DNA from: Ancistrus triradiatus
Taxonomy: Eukaryota > Chordata > Actinopteri > Siluriformes > Loricariidae
DNA length: 64,000 nucleotides
Direction: 5' to 3'
Assembly: GCA_025084515.1 (NCBI GenBank)
Contig: JAJAGP010000335.1
Span: 62,001 to 126,000, forward strand
Part shown: positions 46,101-49,567 of the stretch, piece after piece
Position numbering within the stretch: the stretch's first letter is position 1
How the letters are laid out: every line of letters starts with the position of its first letter
Notes under the pieces: generated by a model
Told to the model about the DNA's origin: nothing
The model's input: only the letters and a program-made list of their open reading frames with translations
Database searches by the model: none
Position numbers and translations under genes: made by a program

Positions 46101-46575
46101 AAACGCTACCGAAACGATGGATTTAAAGCAAGAGCGTTTGTGTAACTGCGGAAGCAGATAGTCGTTTTGTTGTCTCAGAGTTTTATCATGACAGAACAAA
46201 ACGGGACACGGAATGGAAAGAAAAAAACAGATGAATTCCAGCTTCCAGACATGTAGCTACCCAACTATCAAGCAAATACTGTTTAGTCACCCTTATGACA
46301 GTGTTGAACTATTTAATGCGATTTGATGATACAAACAGCAGGTTGCCTATTCATTTAATTTAAGAAAATCTTCACCGTCTGTCAGAGACCTCGCCAAACA
46401 TATTATGAGAATCATCCCATACAGTGCGACCTGTAATAAACTTACAAAACAGCGGAACTCGCACAGTGTAGTGTAAACCCGGCTTAGTTTCCATTTCACC
46501 CTTGCTGTTTTCTCTGACTCGCGGTGCATTTACTTTTTCTCACCTCTCGTCTCGGAGCTGCCGGGGGAGCGACAT
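16166..46575 (-). CDS. ncf4: ncf4: p40phox, neutrophil cytosolic factor 4 (10 coding exons)
   Basis: p40phox is a cytosolic subunit that joins p47phox and p67phox and helps drive the phagocyte NADPH oxidase on endosomal and phagosomal membranes. The ten exons join in frame to 1068 nt (355 residues; human 339). Residues 19-140 form the PX domain, with R57, R58, Y59, K92 and R105 present; in the human protein R58, K92 and R105 contact phosphatidylinositol 3-phosphate. T154, the human phosphorylation site, is kept (RPPTRK). The SH3 domain is at 173-224 (AVFDF, W204, GIFPESFV). The C-terminal PB1 has the acidic motif DPDGDLVRLLDDEDV at 301-315, which pairs with p67phox. A glycine/serine/glutamate linker makes it longer than the human protein. 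The gene spans about 30 kb because of transposon-filled introns. It is divergent with the parvalbumin gene. UTR ends were not defined. Confidence 0.95.
16590..16784 (+). repeat. tRNA-derived SINE
   Basis: A nearly full copy of the family at 14044, antisense to ncf4 in intron 9. A-box (tagcctagcggg), B-box (ggttcaaatcc) and the 'gtctgctaaatgctg' tail are all readable. Confidence 0.88.
17371..17560 (-). repeat. LINE 3' end (RTE-like)
   Basis: Reading on the minus strand it ends in 'ggcgaccccttatgggaac', 'agccgaaagaagaagaag', a short GAA-type tail as in RTE-clade LINEs. The same tail closes the better preserved remnant at 47540-47950. Only the last ~190 bp of the element are here, a normal result of 5' truncation at insertion. 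Confidence 0.55.
17771..17964 (-). repeat. tRNA-derived SINE, reverse copy
   Basis: The reverse complement of the SINE at 14044: it begins with catttacatttacagcattt (the tail) and ends with 'aggctaccacag' (the A-box end). The B-box complement ggatttgaacc is at 17902-17912. It lies inside the TIR element 17165-18159. Confidence 0.88.
18657..18686. repeat. (TG)n microsatellite
   Basis: A TG run of about 30 bp in ncf4 intron 9. Confidence 0.95.
19030..20830 (+). repeat. Large 20-bp minisatellite, first block
   Basis: The tandem unit is ctggttcatccctctgcacg (20 bp) and variants such as gttcatctctctgtgtgctg. From 19180 to 19320 the copies are nearly identical and exactly 20 bp apart. From about 19320 to 20760 many units carry extra single bases in homopolymers (for example 'ggctggtttttcatccc'), which breaks the period. 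Since 20 is not a multiple of three and the unit has no stop on this strand, all three forward frames stay open and give a fake Cys/Trp/His-rich 20-residue repeat; these are not genes. The array is in ncf4 intron 9. Confidence 0.95.
20831..21340. other. Purine/G-rich block inside the minisatellite
   Basis: Between the two blocks of the 20-bp array is ~510 bp of strongly G/A-biased sequence on the plus strand (runs of up to eight G, such as 'gtaggggggggaggg'), with little T and no trace of the 20-bp unit. No exon or transposon end is visible. It could be a true inserted low-complexity segment or badly called sequence. Confidence 0.6.
21341..22110 (+). repeat. 20-bp minisatellite, second block
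   Basis: The same unit as 19030-20830 resumes at 'ctggttcgtcccactgaact'. The copies at 21540-21620 and 21680-21780 are near-perfect. Higher-order variants that carry 'tggacactgttac' recur near 21620, 21780 and 21885, which suggests amplification of a multi-unit block. Confidence 0.93.
22442..22507 (-). CDS. ncf4: ncf4 exon 9 (PB1, 66 nt)
   Basis: It encodes DVCVEEDLSIQPSYFDLLER plus Met, the counterpart of human [20 protein letters not shown]. The acceptor reads (GT)17TTTGCAG, and the donor is ATGAG|GTAGAC at 22441. The length is divisible by three, and both splice phases are the same, so loss of this exon would keep the frame but remove 22 residues of PB1. Confidence 0.95.
22515..22548. repeat. 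(CA)n tract at the ncf4 exon 9 acceptor
   Basis: Seventeen AC units on the plus strand, which is (GT)17 in the ncf4 transcript. The tract lies 7 nt upstream of exon 9 and takes the place of a pyrimidine tract. Confidence 0.95.
22598..22612 (+). promoter_or_regulatory. CTCF-like motif in ncf4 intron 8
   Basis: CCACCAGGTGGCGCC matches the CTCF core CCACNAGGNGGCGC at every defined position. It lies about 90 bp upstream of exon 9. Occupancy cannot be judged from sequence, and such motifs are often carried by fish repeats. Confidence 0.35.
22809..22984 (-). CDS. ncf4: ncf4 exon 8 (SH3 end, linker, PB1 start)
   Basis: Acceptor tctcag before GGTACAG at 22984; donor GAAAG|GTAAAG at 22808. It encodes GTVKDRVGIFPESFVKII, finishing the SH3 domain, then an acidic and Gly/Ser-rich linker (PEEEGGVSSSRGGAPG), and SCLHCC at 250-255, which aligns with human NWLRCY at the start of PB1. 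The usual Trp and Tyr there are both Cys in this reading. The linker DNA shares a 16-nt run with intron 7 (23220-23235). Confidence 0.92.
22985..24224 (-). other. ncf4 intron 7, 3' half; dispersed 'ccacgcccc' motifs
   Basis: Between 23030 and 23280 the phrases 'aggccacgcccc', 'gaggccacacccc', 'aaaccccgccctctt' and 'gaggccatgcctcc' recur, a loose repeat of GC-box-like motifs. From 23290 to 24220 nothing is recognisable as exon or mobile element. Confidence 0.5.
24225..24480 (+). repeat. Fish interspersed repeat ('gtttcctcccacaat')
   Basis: A related copy of 14435-14680: 'gtcctgggttcaatcccag', 'gtccgcgtgggtttactctgg', 'tttcctcccacaatccaaa', 'acatgcgttaggttaattg'. It lies in ncf4 intron 7. Confidence 0.65.
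24585..25095. mobile_element. TIR element related to 5025-5940, with nested insertion
   Basis: It shares the blocks 'gactggctgcagaattt', 'ttgctaggttacggatta', 'agctccctggcgttaaagtg', 'attttaacacttgg' and the end 'tccacacctctgct' with the element at 5025-5940. Where the first copy is continuous (near 5690), this one is split by about 235 bp (24620-24856). Confidence 0.6.
24620..24856. mobile_element. Short TIR element nested in 24585-25095
   Basis: The ends are inverted matches (agtgttgtagtcaagac at the left, gagtactataacact at the right). The interior is full of 'gtcaagaccaagacc' and 'gagacgagacccgg' phrases, typical of a common fish MITE. It lies precisely where the outer element is interrupted, so it is the younger of the two. 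Confidence 0.6.
25523..25580. repeat. (TC)n tract next to ncf4 exon 7 donor
   Basis: A CT dinucleotide run; in the ncf4 transcript it is a GA-rich tract that begins about 7 nt downstream of the exon 7 donor. Confidence 0.9.
25588..25686 (-). CDS. ncf4: ncf4 exon 7 (SH3 N-terminal half, 99 nt)
   Basis: It encodes AVFDFSGSGRLELSLKAGDV and on to RRVNADWLE, the first two-thirds of the SH3 domain, with the ALYDF-like start and the Trp (W204) used in ligand binding. Acceptor ...GTGTTTAG|GCT, donor CTGGAG|GTGAGC. It has phase 0 at both ends and 33 codons, so it could be skipped without a frameshift. Confidence 0.96.
25690..25765. repeat. (CA)n tracts at the ncf4 exon 7 acceptor
   Basis: CA runs at 25690-25728 (one AT interruption) and about 25748-25765. 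In the transcript the first is a GT repeat ending 4 nt from the exon 7 acceptor. Confidence 0.93.
26008..26360. mobile_element. Tc1/mariner-type MITE, 353 bp
   Basis: It is bounded by TA on both sides (26006-26007, 26361-26362). The left end, cagtcgtatgcaaaaggttt, and the right end, aaacttttacttaagactg, are imperfect inverted repeats, each followed inward by 'ccctggtcaaat' or 'atttaaccaggg'. It has no coding capacity. Similar end sequences are seen near 16040-16076, 22745-22775, 51847-51890, 55404-55623 and 60070-60100. Confidence 0.75.
26460..26670. repeat. Two (TG)n microsatellites
   Basis: TG runs at 26460-26507 and 26635-26670, separated by about 125 bp of unique sequence, in ncf4 intron 6. 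Confidence 0.95.
26775..27443 (+). repeat. Degenerate minisatellite ('ataactgtgcaacacacaact')
   Basis: A unit of about 20-24 bp, tataactgtgcaacacacaa, is repeated roughly 25-30 times with many substitutions. The best copies lie at 27180-27380, where a longer block (aactttacaactgtgcaacac) is itself duplicated. The array continues after the Tc1 element at 29002. Confidence 0.85.
27444..29001 (+). mobile_element. Tc1-like transposon, family A, nearly full length
   Basis: The right terminal repeat ends 'ttttttgccccactg' followed by TA at 29002-29003. The left terminal repeat is missing its first ~20 bases and starts at 'gtcagtcactgattgtgca'. The interior holds a broken transposase in the plus direction. 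The element interrupts the minisatellite of 26775-29085 in ncf4 intron 6, antisense to the gene. Confidence 0.93.
27785..28790 (+). pseudogene. Tc1-like transposase, frameshifted (family A)
   Basis: It starts with ATGGCCAAGACC at 27785 and stays open for 123 codons through the DNA-binding region (STIGKQAGVNKSTVGAIVRK, PRSGAPRKISSRG, TTRRDLMNDLQRAG). A frameshift near 28140 is followed by the first catalytic Asp region (MWLDETKIELF at about 28230), the second (HDNDPKHTAR near 28490) and a damaged third, where the DPKHTA segment is followed by an early stop at 28539. This is the best preserved family A copy in the window, but it is not functional. Confidence 0.9.
29002..29085 (+). repeat. Minisatellite, continuation after Tc1 insertion
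   Basis: tataactgtgcgacacacaac at 29003 picks up the unit of the 26775-27443 array directly after the transposon end and fades out by about 29085. Confidence 0.75.
29086..29999. other. ncf4 intron 6, nothing recognised
   Basis: Mixed-complexity intronic sequence without exon, terminal repeats or tandem structure that I could identify. Confidence 0.4.
30000..30270 (+). repeat. Fish interspersed repeat
   Basis: A degenerate relative of 14435-14680, with 'tttgtattttctcccacatt', 'ccaaagacactggtcag', 'gggactggcatcctgtcc' and 'ctggattaagcacgtat'. Confidence 0.55.
30470..30610 (+). repeat. Interspersed repeat fragment
   Basis: It contains 'gatcagggttacaggggttc', 'acagcacgccagtccatc', and the end block 'accttccctcaatcaaacat'. 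It is related to 6070-6290 and 54520-54770. Confidence 0.4.
30611..30779 (-). repeat. tRNA-derived SINE, reverse, diverged
   Basis: It begins with the tail complement (atttatcagaagccctaatc) and ends taccacag. The B-box complement gggatttgaacc is at about 30718-30729. It has more substitutions than the copies at 14-18 kb. Confidence 0.8.
30780..31532. other. ncf4 intron 6, nothing recognised
   Basis: No exon or repeat ends were identified. Short open frames here lack any supported similarity. Confidence 0.4.
31533..32565 (+). mobile_element. Tc1-like family B, internally deleted
   Basis: It starts caggggtgcttgaaagtttg after TA (31531-31532) and ends 'caagcaccactg' followed by TA. After about 65 bp of left terminal repeat the sequence jumps at 31598 into the transposase (KIQDHCYPPQEW in one frame, TIVTLPRSGRPIKIT-like in the other), so the inner repeat and the N-terminus are deleted. 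Catalytic-region remnants (WKNVLWTDETKIEIF at about 31895-31940) are clear. Confidence 0.9.
31600..32400 (+). pseudogene. Tc1-like transposase remnant (family B)
   Basis: The readable parts are LANVNVHESTIRRTLNNSGV, RKPLLSKKNISAHLQFDKDH, WKNVLWTDETKIEIFDL and, after frame changes, the QDNAPKHTSRS region with an early stop (NE* near 32227). Both ends of the protein are missing or shifted. Confidence 0.85.
32580..32865 (+). repeat. Dispersed repeat, copy 1
   Basis: It carries 'ttattaaggtatttaacctac', 'gcgccgtcgcaaaaaaggc' and 'gtaaggaggtgatgagtgaa', then 'caatgcactgcacacagc'. The same ordered blocks occur at 35720-35808 and 37650-37795, where they are separated by 1.8 kb. It has no coding function and its class is unknown. 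Confidence 0.55.
33300..33767. repeat. Microsatellite-linked repeats ending in (TG)n
   Basis: It contains 'atcttgtggggacactttttt' and 'ctttaggttactggcg', then a second similar unit with 'ctttattggcactcgtg' and 'aaaaggatagtaagacgtg', running into a (TG)24 tract at 33720-33767. It is related to 7131-7371 and 15060-15360. Confidence 0.6.
33872..33940. repeat. (TG)n microsatellite near ncf4 exon 6 donor
   Basis: A TG run of about 69 bp (one T interruption near 33931). In the ncf4 transcript it is a CA repeat that starts about 39 nt downstream of the exon 6 donor. Confidence 0.95.
33979..34027 (-). CDS. ncf4: ncf4 exon 6 (49-nt linker exon)
   Basis: Acceptor ttaccag before AAAAAGCGAG at 34027; donor GCCGAG|GTACTG at 33978. 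It encodes VKSEKPKTDLLSSPRAE, the loop between PX and SH3, aligned with human [20 protein letters not shown]. It is a very small exon with a CA-repeat just downstream of its donor. Confidence 0.93.
34151..34181. repeat. (CA)n microsatellite
   Basis: A CA run of about 30 bp in ncf4 intron 5. Confidence 0.95.
34590..34915 (-). repeat. Fish interspersed repeat, reverse copy
   Basis: The reverse complement of the 14435 family, more complete: 'gccaccgtgccgccc' near 34900 is the reverse of the usual 'gcacggtggc' start, with 'accggagtacccggagtaaa', 'ggaggacatgcagattcc' and 'tcaattaccctaaa' inside. Confidence 0.65.
34916..35719. other. ncf4 intron 5, nothing recognised
   Basis: AT-rich intron sequence without identifiable exons or repeat borders. 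Confidence 0.4.
35720..35808 (+). repeat. Dispersed repeat, copy 2, left part
   Basis: 'ttattaaggtaattaacctac' to 'acagcctgtggtgcag' matches the first third of the repeat at 32580-32865. The match ends at about 35808 and resumes at about 37650. Confidence 0.5.
36099..36660 (+). mobile_element. Pogo/Tigger-like DNA element, internally deleted (562 bp)
   Basis: It is flanked by TA on both sides (36097-36098, 36661-36662). The left end, ccgtatttttcggaccataa, and the right end, tttatagcccggaaaatacgg, are inverted repeats. The middle (about 36395-36530) still encodes RAAVREFNINESMVRKWRKQ, which resembles the N-terminal helix-turn-helix of pogo/Tigger transposases. The DDE part is gone, so the element is non-autonomous. 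It lies in ncf4 intron 5. Confidence 0.8.
36395..36535 (+). pseudogene. Fragment of pogo/Tigger-like transposase DNA-binding domain
   Basis: The frame containing HAVQHGHRAAVREFNINESM followed by VRKWRKQEDALRQVK fits a CENP-B/pogo-type N-terminal helix-turn-helix. It is only about 45 residues long and runs straight into the inverted-repeat side of the element. It cannot be a working gene. Confidence 0.65.
36880..37450. repeat. Uncharacterised repeat-like segment
   Basis: The phrase 'gtccaagtacgcacaagtctg' at about 37006 is a near reverse match to 'ggacttgcgtacttc' at 35848, which suggests inverted ends of one element that encloses the pogo-like element. The class and exact borders are unknown. 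Confidence 0.3.
37470..37619 (-). repeat. tRNA-derived SINE, reverse, truncated
   Basis: The tail complement (catttatgtcatttagcaga) and B-box complement (tttttgaaccctggacc) are present. The segment between them and the start is shortened: after 'ctggacc' it goes directly to 'taccacagtccca', so about 35 bp including most of the A-box region are deleted. Confidence 0.78.
37650..37795 (+). repeat. Dispersed repeat, copy 2, right part
   Basis: 'gcgctgtcacaaaaaagac' to 'caatgcactgcacacagcac' and 'aaattttacccacgtcaa' match the remaining two-thirds of 32580-32865. Together with 35720-35808 this reconstructs one copy split by about 1.84 kb of later insertions. Confidence 0.5.
38199..38326 (-). CDS. 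ncf4: ncf4 exon 5 (PX domain end)
   Basis: Acceptor ctctgatag at 38327, donor GT|GTAAGT at 38198. It encodes KLLCLPTWILLDDLIRMFFY followed by QTEYDSLQVPKALRRLRPPTRK, aligned with human [21 protein letters not shown]. The Thr in RPPTRK is residue 154, the human phosphosite position. Confidence 0.95.
39173..39793 (-). pseudogene. Tc1-like transposase with gap (family B)
   Basis: One long minus-strand frame covers SEDLRKRVVDAHQAGKGYKT, the KWRKFKTIVTLPRSGRPTKI linker, VNVHESTMRRTLNSNGV and ARLQFAKDHVDEP up to the gap, then QQDNDPKHTSHSTKEWL after it. The start region before DLRKR and the end around IKSKS are frameshifted. It is the longest open copy of family B, but completeness cannot be judged because of the Ns. 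Confidence 0.85.
39268..39367. other. Assembly gap (100 N)
   Basis: Exactly 100 unknown bases. By comparison with the copy at 49568-51151 the missing transposase segment should be several hundred bases, so the Ns are a conventional placeholder rather than a measured length. Confidence 0.97.
40109..41054. other. ncf4 intron 4 remainder
   Basis: No exon is seen. A short pair of inverted 'ggttgccagat'/'acctggcaacc' blocks lies at 40389-40472. It resembles the ends of the element at 46662-47168, so it is probably a small deletion derivative. Confidence 0.45.
41055..41125 (-). CDS. ncf4: ncf4 exon 4 (PX domain, 71 nt)
   Basis: Acceptor gtttcag at 41126, donor ATGAAA|GTAAGG at 41054. It encodes KVFMGNKQEIAENRIPELNT plus YMK. 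K92 and R105, the human phosphoinositide-contacting residues of the PX domain, are both here. Confidence 0.96.
41126..41812. other. ncf4 intron 3, 3' part, nothing recognised
   Basis: No repeat or exon identified. Confidence 0.4.
41813..42238. mobile_element. Mariner-like MITE, 426 bp
   Basis: It is flanked by TA (41811-41812, 42239-42240). Terminal inverted repeats of about 30 bp, cagtactgtacaaaagtctt and aagacttttgcacagtactg, with 'aggccaccatt'/'aatggtggcct' next to them. The interior at about 42110-42155 reads RVLRSDDCKKFLG, reminiscent of the VLWSDESKF block around the first catalytic Asp of Tc1/mariner transposases. The rest of the gene is lost. Confidence 0.82.
42241..43275. other. ncf4 intron 3, nothing recognised
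   Basis: Intronic sequence without supported exon, transposon end or tandem array. Confidence 0.4.
43276..43528 (+). repeat. Direct duplication, copy 1 (includes Tc1 family B end)
   Basis: 'acctgattaaaaagtgat', 'actatgaatattcatg', 'tgtccttataatcagaatcct' and then a family B terminal block ('ctttatctaattttaggactt', 'gtcatatttatgctgaaat') occur here in the same order as at 44382-44659. Terminal bases 'ccactg' are missing in this copy. Confidence 0.6.
43608..44374. mobile_element. TIR element ('cagaggtac' ends), about 767 bp
   Basis: TA flanks at 43606-43607 and 44375-44376. The left end, cagaggtactttggttctcg, and the right end, cgagaaccgaggtaccactg, are inverted repeats. The interior has recurrent 'gagaaccgag' and 'cccataaggaataaag' motifs and no transposase. 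It lies between the two copies of a direct duplication. Confidence 0.65.
44382..44659 (+). repeat. Direct duplication, copy 2 with intact Tc1 family B terminus
   Basis: The same block order as 43276-43528, displaced by about 1.1 kb. Here the family B terminal repeat is complete to 'caagtgccactg' at 44659. Only one terminus of the transposon is present, so it is a solo end. Confidence 0.62.
44891..45044 (-). CDS. ncf4: ncf4 exon 3 (PX core)
   Basis: Acceptor ttgtctgtag at 45045, donor CTGCCAG|GTCAGT at 44890. It encodes [20 protein letters not shown] followed by SEFYTLHQSLEQKF and LPTLP. R57-R58-Y59 is the hallmark PX motif. It is nearly identical to human over [20 protein letters not shown]. 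Confidence 0.97.
45055..45095. repeat. (GA)n tract upstream of ncf4 exon 3
   Basis: On the minus strand this gives a CT-rich polypyrimidine stretch before the exon 3 acceptor. Confidence 0.85.
45214..45420 (+). repeat. tRNA-derived SINE
   Basis: A full copy in ncf4 intron 2, antisense to the gene. A-box tagcctagcggt, B-box 'agttcaaatcc' near 45269, body and 'gtctgctaaatgctg' tail are all present. Confidence 0.88.
45682..45766 (-). CDS. ncf4: ncf4 exon 2
   Basis: Acceptor ttttctcag at 45767, donor TATTAC|GTGAGT at 45681. The first base completes Ser11. It encodes DFEQLPDNVPVSATIADIEE plus KKGFIVYY, aligned with human [21 protein letters not shown]. Confidence 0.96.
45767..46543. other. ncf4 intron 1
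   Basis: A 777-bp intron without recognisable repeats. Confidence 0.6.
46544..46575 (-). CDS. ncf4: ncf4 exon 1 coding part (start codon)
   Basis: ATG at 46575, then SLPRQLRDE, ending with AG that joins exon 2 to make Ser11. The donor GAGAG|GTGAGA is at 46543. Human p40phox starts MAVAQQLRAESDF, so length and phase agree. The start context CTTCAGCATGTCG is acceptable. The 5' UTR extends beyond 46575, but its cap site was not identified. Confidence 0.9.
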
Positions 46576-46661
46576 GCTGAAGTGCAGAAGCTGGAGAGCA
46601 GCTGGAGGGAGGAGGATGAACCGACGTTTAAAACAGCCCGCACTATGGCGCCGCGTGTGCC

Positions 46662-47168
46662 GGGTTGCCAGATTGTGCACGATGTTTGGATGGTTTTGTG
46701 CTGGATCTGATGCAATCCTACACGGACACCTGGTTACGCAAGTTGTTTTTAATGAACAGACTTGAAAGGTAATTCACAGCGTTAGACCTTGAACTGGCTA
46801 CTAAAATAGTGTGGTTTTAAAAAGGGACGAATCGTTATGTGTAAAAACAAATGAAATAAAACTGCTTAAAGTGATCTGTTTAATAATAATAATAATAATC
46901 TACAAATTTGGCGATTGATACCATGACAGATATTTTAAGCTTAGTGAAACGGGAATCATGCCTTTCACCTTTTGTCACTAGAATGAATGATTGTTTTACT
47001 GATAATGCCCAGCGTTTCTGTTCAGTTATATTAGAACCAACATTGCTCTGAGCAGCCTAAAATAATGTGGACCAATAAAATCCTAATTCACTCTGTAAAT
47101 ATGGAGTGGCTTCAGGCCCTAAACTTTGCGGCATCTTGCAAAATATGTGGAATGCATCTGGCAACCCT
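46662..47168. mobile_element. Possible TIR element beside the ncf4 start
   Basis: The left end gggttgccagattgtgc and the right end gcatctggcaaccct are inverted over about 12 bp. A smaller relative lies at 40389-40472. It begins about 90 bp upstream of the ncf4 start codon, so it may lie in or next to the promoter. No target duplication was seen, so the identity is tentative. Confidence 0.45.
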
Positions 47169-47539
47169 GTATTTGGAGAAGTGAAAGTTTGCGAAATGCA
47201 AATCAGAAAGGCAGTGATATGCCGGTGTGAGCACGATTTAGGATTTAGCATAATTGGATTCAGTAGATCAAACTTACGCCTCCATTTTTATAAAATATTA
47301 GATTAATTAAGCCTGATCGTTTCTTGCTACACTTGCTCGTTTTCAGTCTTGCCTAAGGCATTAGGCGCTGGATTATTTTTTGCTTTCAGTTTTATTATTA
47401 TGTGTCATGCTTAATGCATTACAGGATTGTTGAAAGTCTGGTTTAAAAAAAGGCAAAGTCTCCAGGATGAGGACCAGGGGTGTTTCTGGACTACATGTCG
47501 AACTGGGGCACACAAAATTCAGAGGGTTGCTAATCACTC

Positions 47540-47950
47540 ATCTTCTTCTTCTTCTTCTTCTTTCGGCTTCTCCCTTTATCAGGGGTCACCACAGCGAGTT
47601 AAATGTTTCCACATCACCCTGTCCTCCACGTCCTCTACTTTCACCCCAACTCCCTGCATATCTTCATTTACCACAACCAAATAACTCCTCTTTGGTCTTC
47701 CTCTCCGTCTCTTGCCTGGTAGCTCCATCTCCAACATCCTCCTACCAATATATCCACTGTCCCTCCTCTGCACATGTCCAAACCATCTCAGTCTTCCCTC
47801 TCGAATTTTGTCTCCCAATTTTCCAACCTGTGCTGTCCCTCTGATGATCTCATTCCTAATCCTGTCCACCCTAGACACTCCTAAAGAGAACCTCAACATC
47901 TTAAGTTCTGCCACCTCCAGCTCTGCTTCCTGTCTCTTTGTCGGTTGCTA
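47540..47950 (-). mobile_element. RTE-type LINE, 3' end (5'-truncated)
   Basis: On the minus strand the C-terminus of a non-LTR reverse transcriptase ends RCGDP and stop at 47579. A short 3' UTR (aaagggagaagccgaaag) and a (GAA)n tail at about 47541-47560 follow. A (simple-repeat) 3' tail fits the RTE clade. The region 5' of about 47950 is absent, a typical dead-on-arrival insertion. Confidence 0.75.
47579..47914 (-). pseudogene. LINE reverse transcriptase C-terminus
   Basis: 111 uninterrupted codons with RLRWFGHVQRRDSGYIGRRM, ELPGKRRRGRPKRS and the closing TRCGDP. These are hallmark C-terminal sequences of RTE-like LINE polyproteins found in many fish genomes. The catalytic reverse transcriptase and endonuclease domains are missing, so it is a remnant despite the open frame. 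Confidence 0.75.
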
Positions 47951-49567
47951 ATCAGTCATAAAGGCACAAAAATCCTTTTAAACACTAAATATATACCAGT
48001 AGAATTAACACTAAAGTAGGCATTATTCTGTTAGGGATGATAAATTAAAAACAAATTAAGCCTAAATAATTTTTATTAATTGCATTAATTTTGTTTATAC
48101 TAACACAACCGATGGCTTTGCTAGTTTAATGAATGTCTTATTTACTTGAGCAGGCTAATATGTACTTCTGGTAGGTTATAGGGTGGCCAAAACACATAAT
48201 GCATCATTACCTTGCCTGCGGCGGAAATATTTGTGGATGTCCGTTAATCCAAATTTGCGGAAAAAAAACACAAACAAATCAACTGGTTCTGACTGAAAGC
48301 GTTAGCCGCTCAAGATTTCGGAAACATACTGAGGCATTATGAGCGTTTATAAAGCTGCTGGGGCATTATGGGAAATGTAGTGCCCGTAGTGAATTTGTGA
48401 ATTTGAATTTTCTTTATTTCGGCCCAGCAATGCAGGATAAAATTGACTTTATACCTGTGATTTTAGTTGGGCACAGCAACATTTTAATAGGACACGTGCA
48501 CCAGGAAACCGGGTCTGATGATGGCCCTGCTGATGACCATCACCCACCAAATCATCACATTCAAAAAACAAGCAAAAAACTCGGCAAAGCTTCGCATATG
48601 TTGCGTTTTGTGACAGAAATCCTGGTAAACCAGCTTTACCAGATAGACTGTTAAGAGTACTACACCAGCTATGCCAGCACCAGACCAGCACTAACTGGCA
48701 TCAATTATCTTGAACCAACACGGAACACAGATCTCATATGGTCTTGCTGCTTGACCATCATACCAGCGTCATAACACAAAACACAACACATGCTGGTCTT
48801 TGAATTGTCTTATTTTTGTAAGACCATGCAGAACTGGGACCTGCTAGGACGGTTATATAAGGCCTAAGTTTAGAATAAATTTCATTAAAGGCCCTGCCCG
48901 CAGGAGCAAATGATAGATCTCTGTCTCTCTGATCGAGACCTGAGCAGCAGACCACACTGGGGTGTTTTTTCTCGCCACGTGGCTCCTAAGACCCCAAACT
49001 GGACTTGGTCTGGTGGGATTTTGCATGTTAGGAACTGGGGCAAGGCACATGCCCTAGTATAATGTAGTTGTGCCCCACTAAAATCACAGTGCCAGCTTTA
49101 TCTTTGATTGCAGAGCAAAAATACATGACATGCCAAGCAACTTCACTACAGGCACAGCTATAATTCCCCAGCATCTTTCCAAACGCTTGAGGTGCTAATG
49201 CTTTCAGTCTGAGCCTCTGGGTTTTTGGTTTTTTTTTCTGAACATTCTGTTCTTAATTTCTAATCCATGCCAAGGTAATGTCTTTTCTTGTGTTAAATCA
49301 CTTAAGTTACTGTATATCAGGCCTGTTTACGCACAGTTGTGCCTCTATGACTGATCGGTAAGCAGAGGGATACAGGTGTAAATTATGTGTGTGTGCCAGT
49401 ATGAAATGTAGTCTAGAAACACACCTGAAGCTCACATAGGTGTAACGATCAGGTGCTCAGGTGTCCACATGCTTGTGGCCATATTGTGTATATATTACAT
49501 ATTTCATACATTACCTTCAGAAACGAATTCAATTCTGCATCGTTTTAAATCTTTATCCGTCTATATA
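47951..49567. other. Intergenic between ncf4 and pvalb, no gene seen
   Basis: No splice-supported exon. 'gaccagc'- and 'accagc'-rich text at about 48660-48850 looks like an old repeat of unknown class. The rest is unassigned. Confidence 0.4.

Noticed and set aside
46502..46765. A plus-strand frame opposite the ncf4 start, as a possible antisense or bidirectional gene.
   Set aside because: It is a shadow over GC-rich ncf4 exon 1 and a TIR element; no domain or donor site supports it.
48397..48654. An 85-codon plus-strand frame between ncf4 and pvalb.
   Set aside because: No similarity to a known family, no supporting splice sites or promoter, and it abuts repeat-like sequence.
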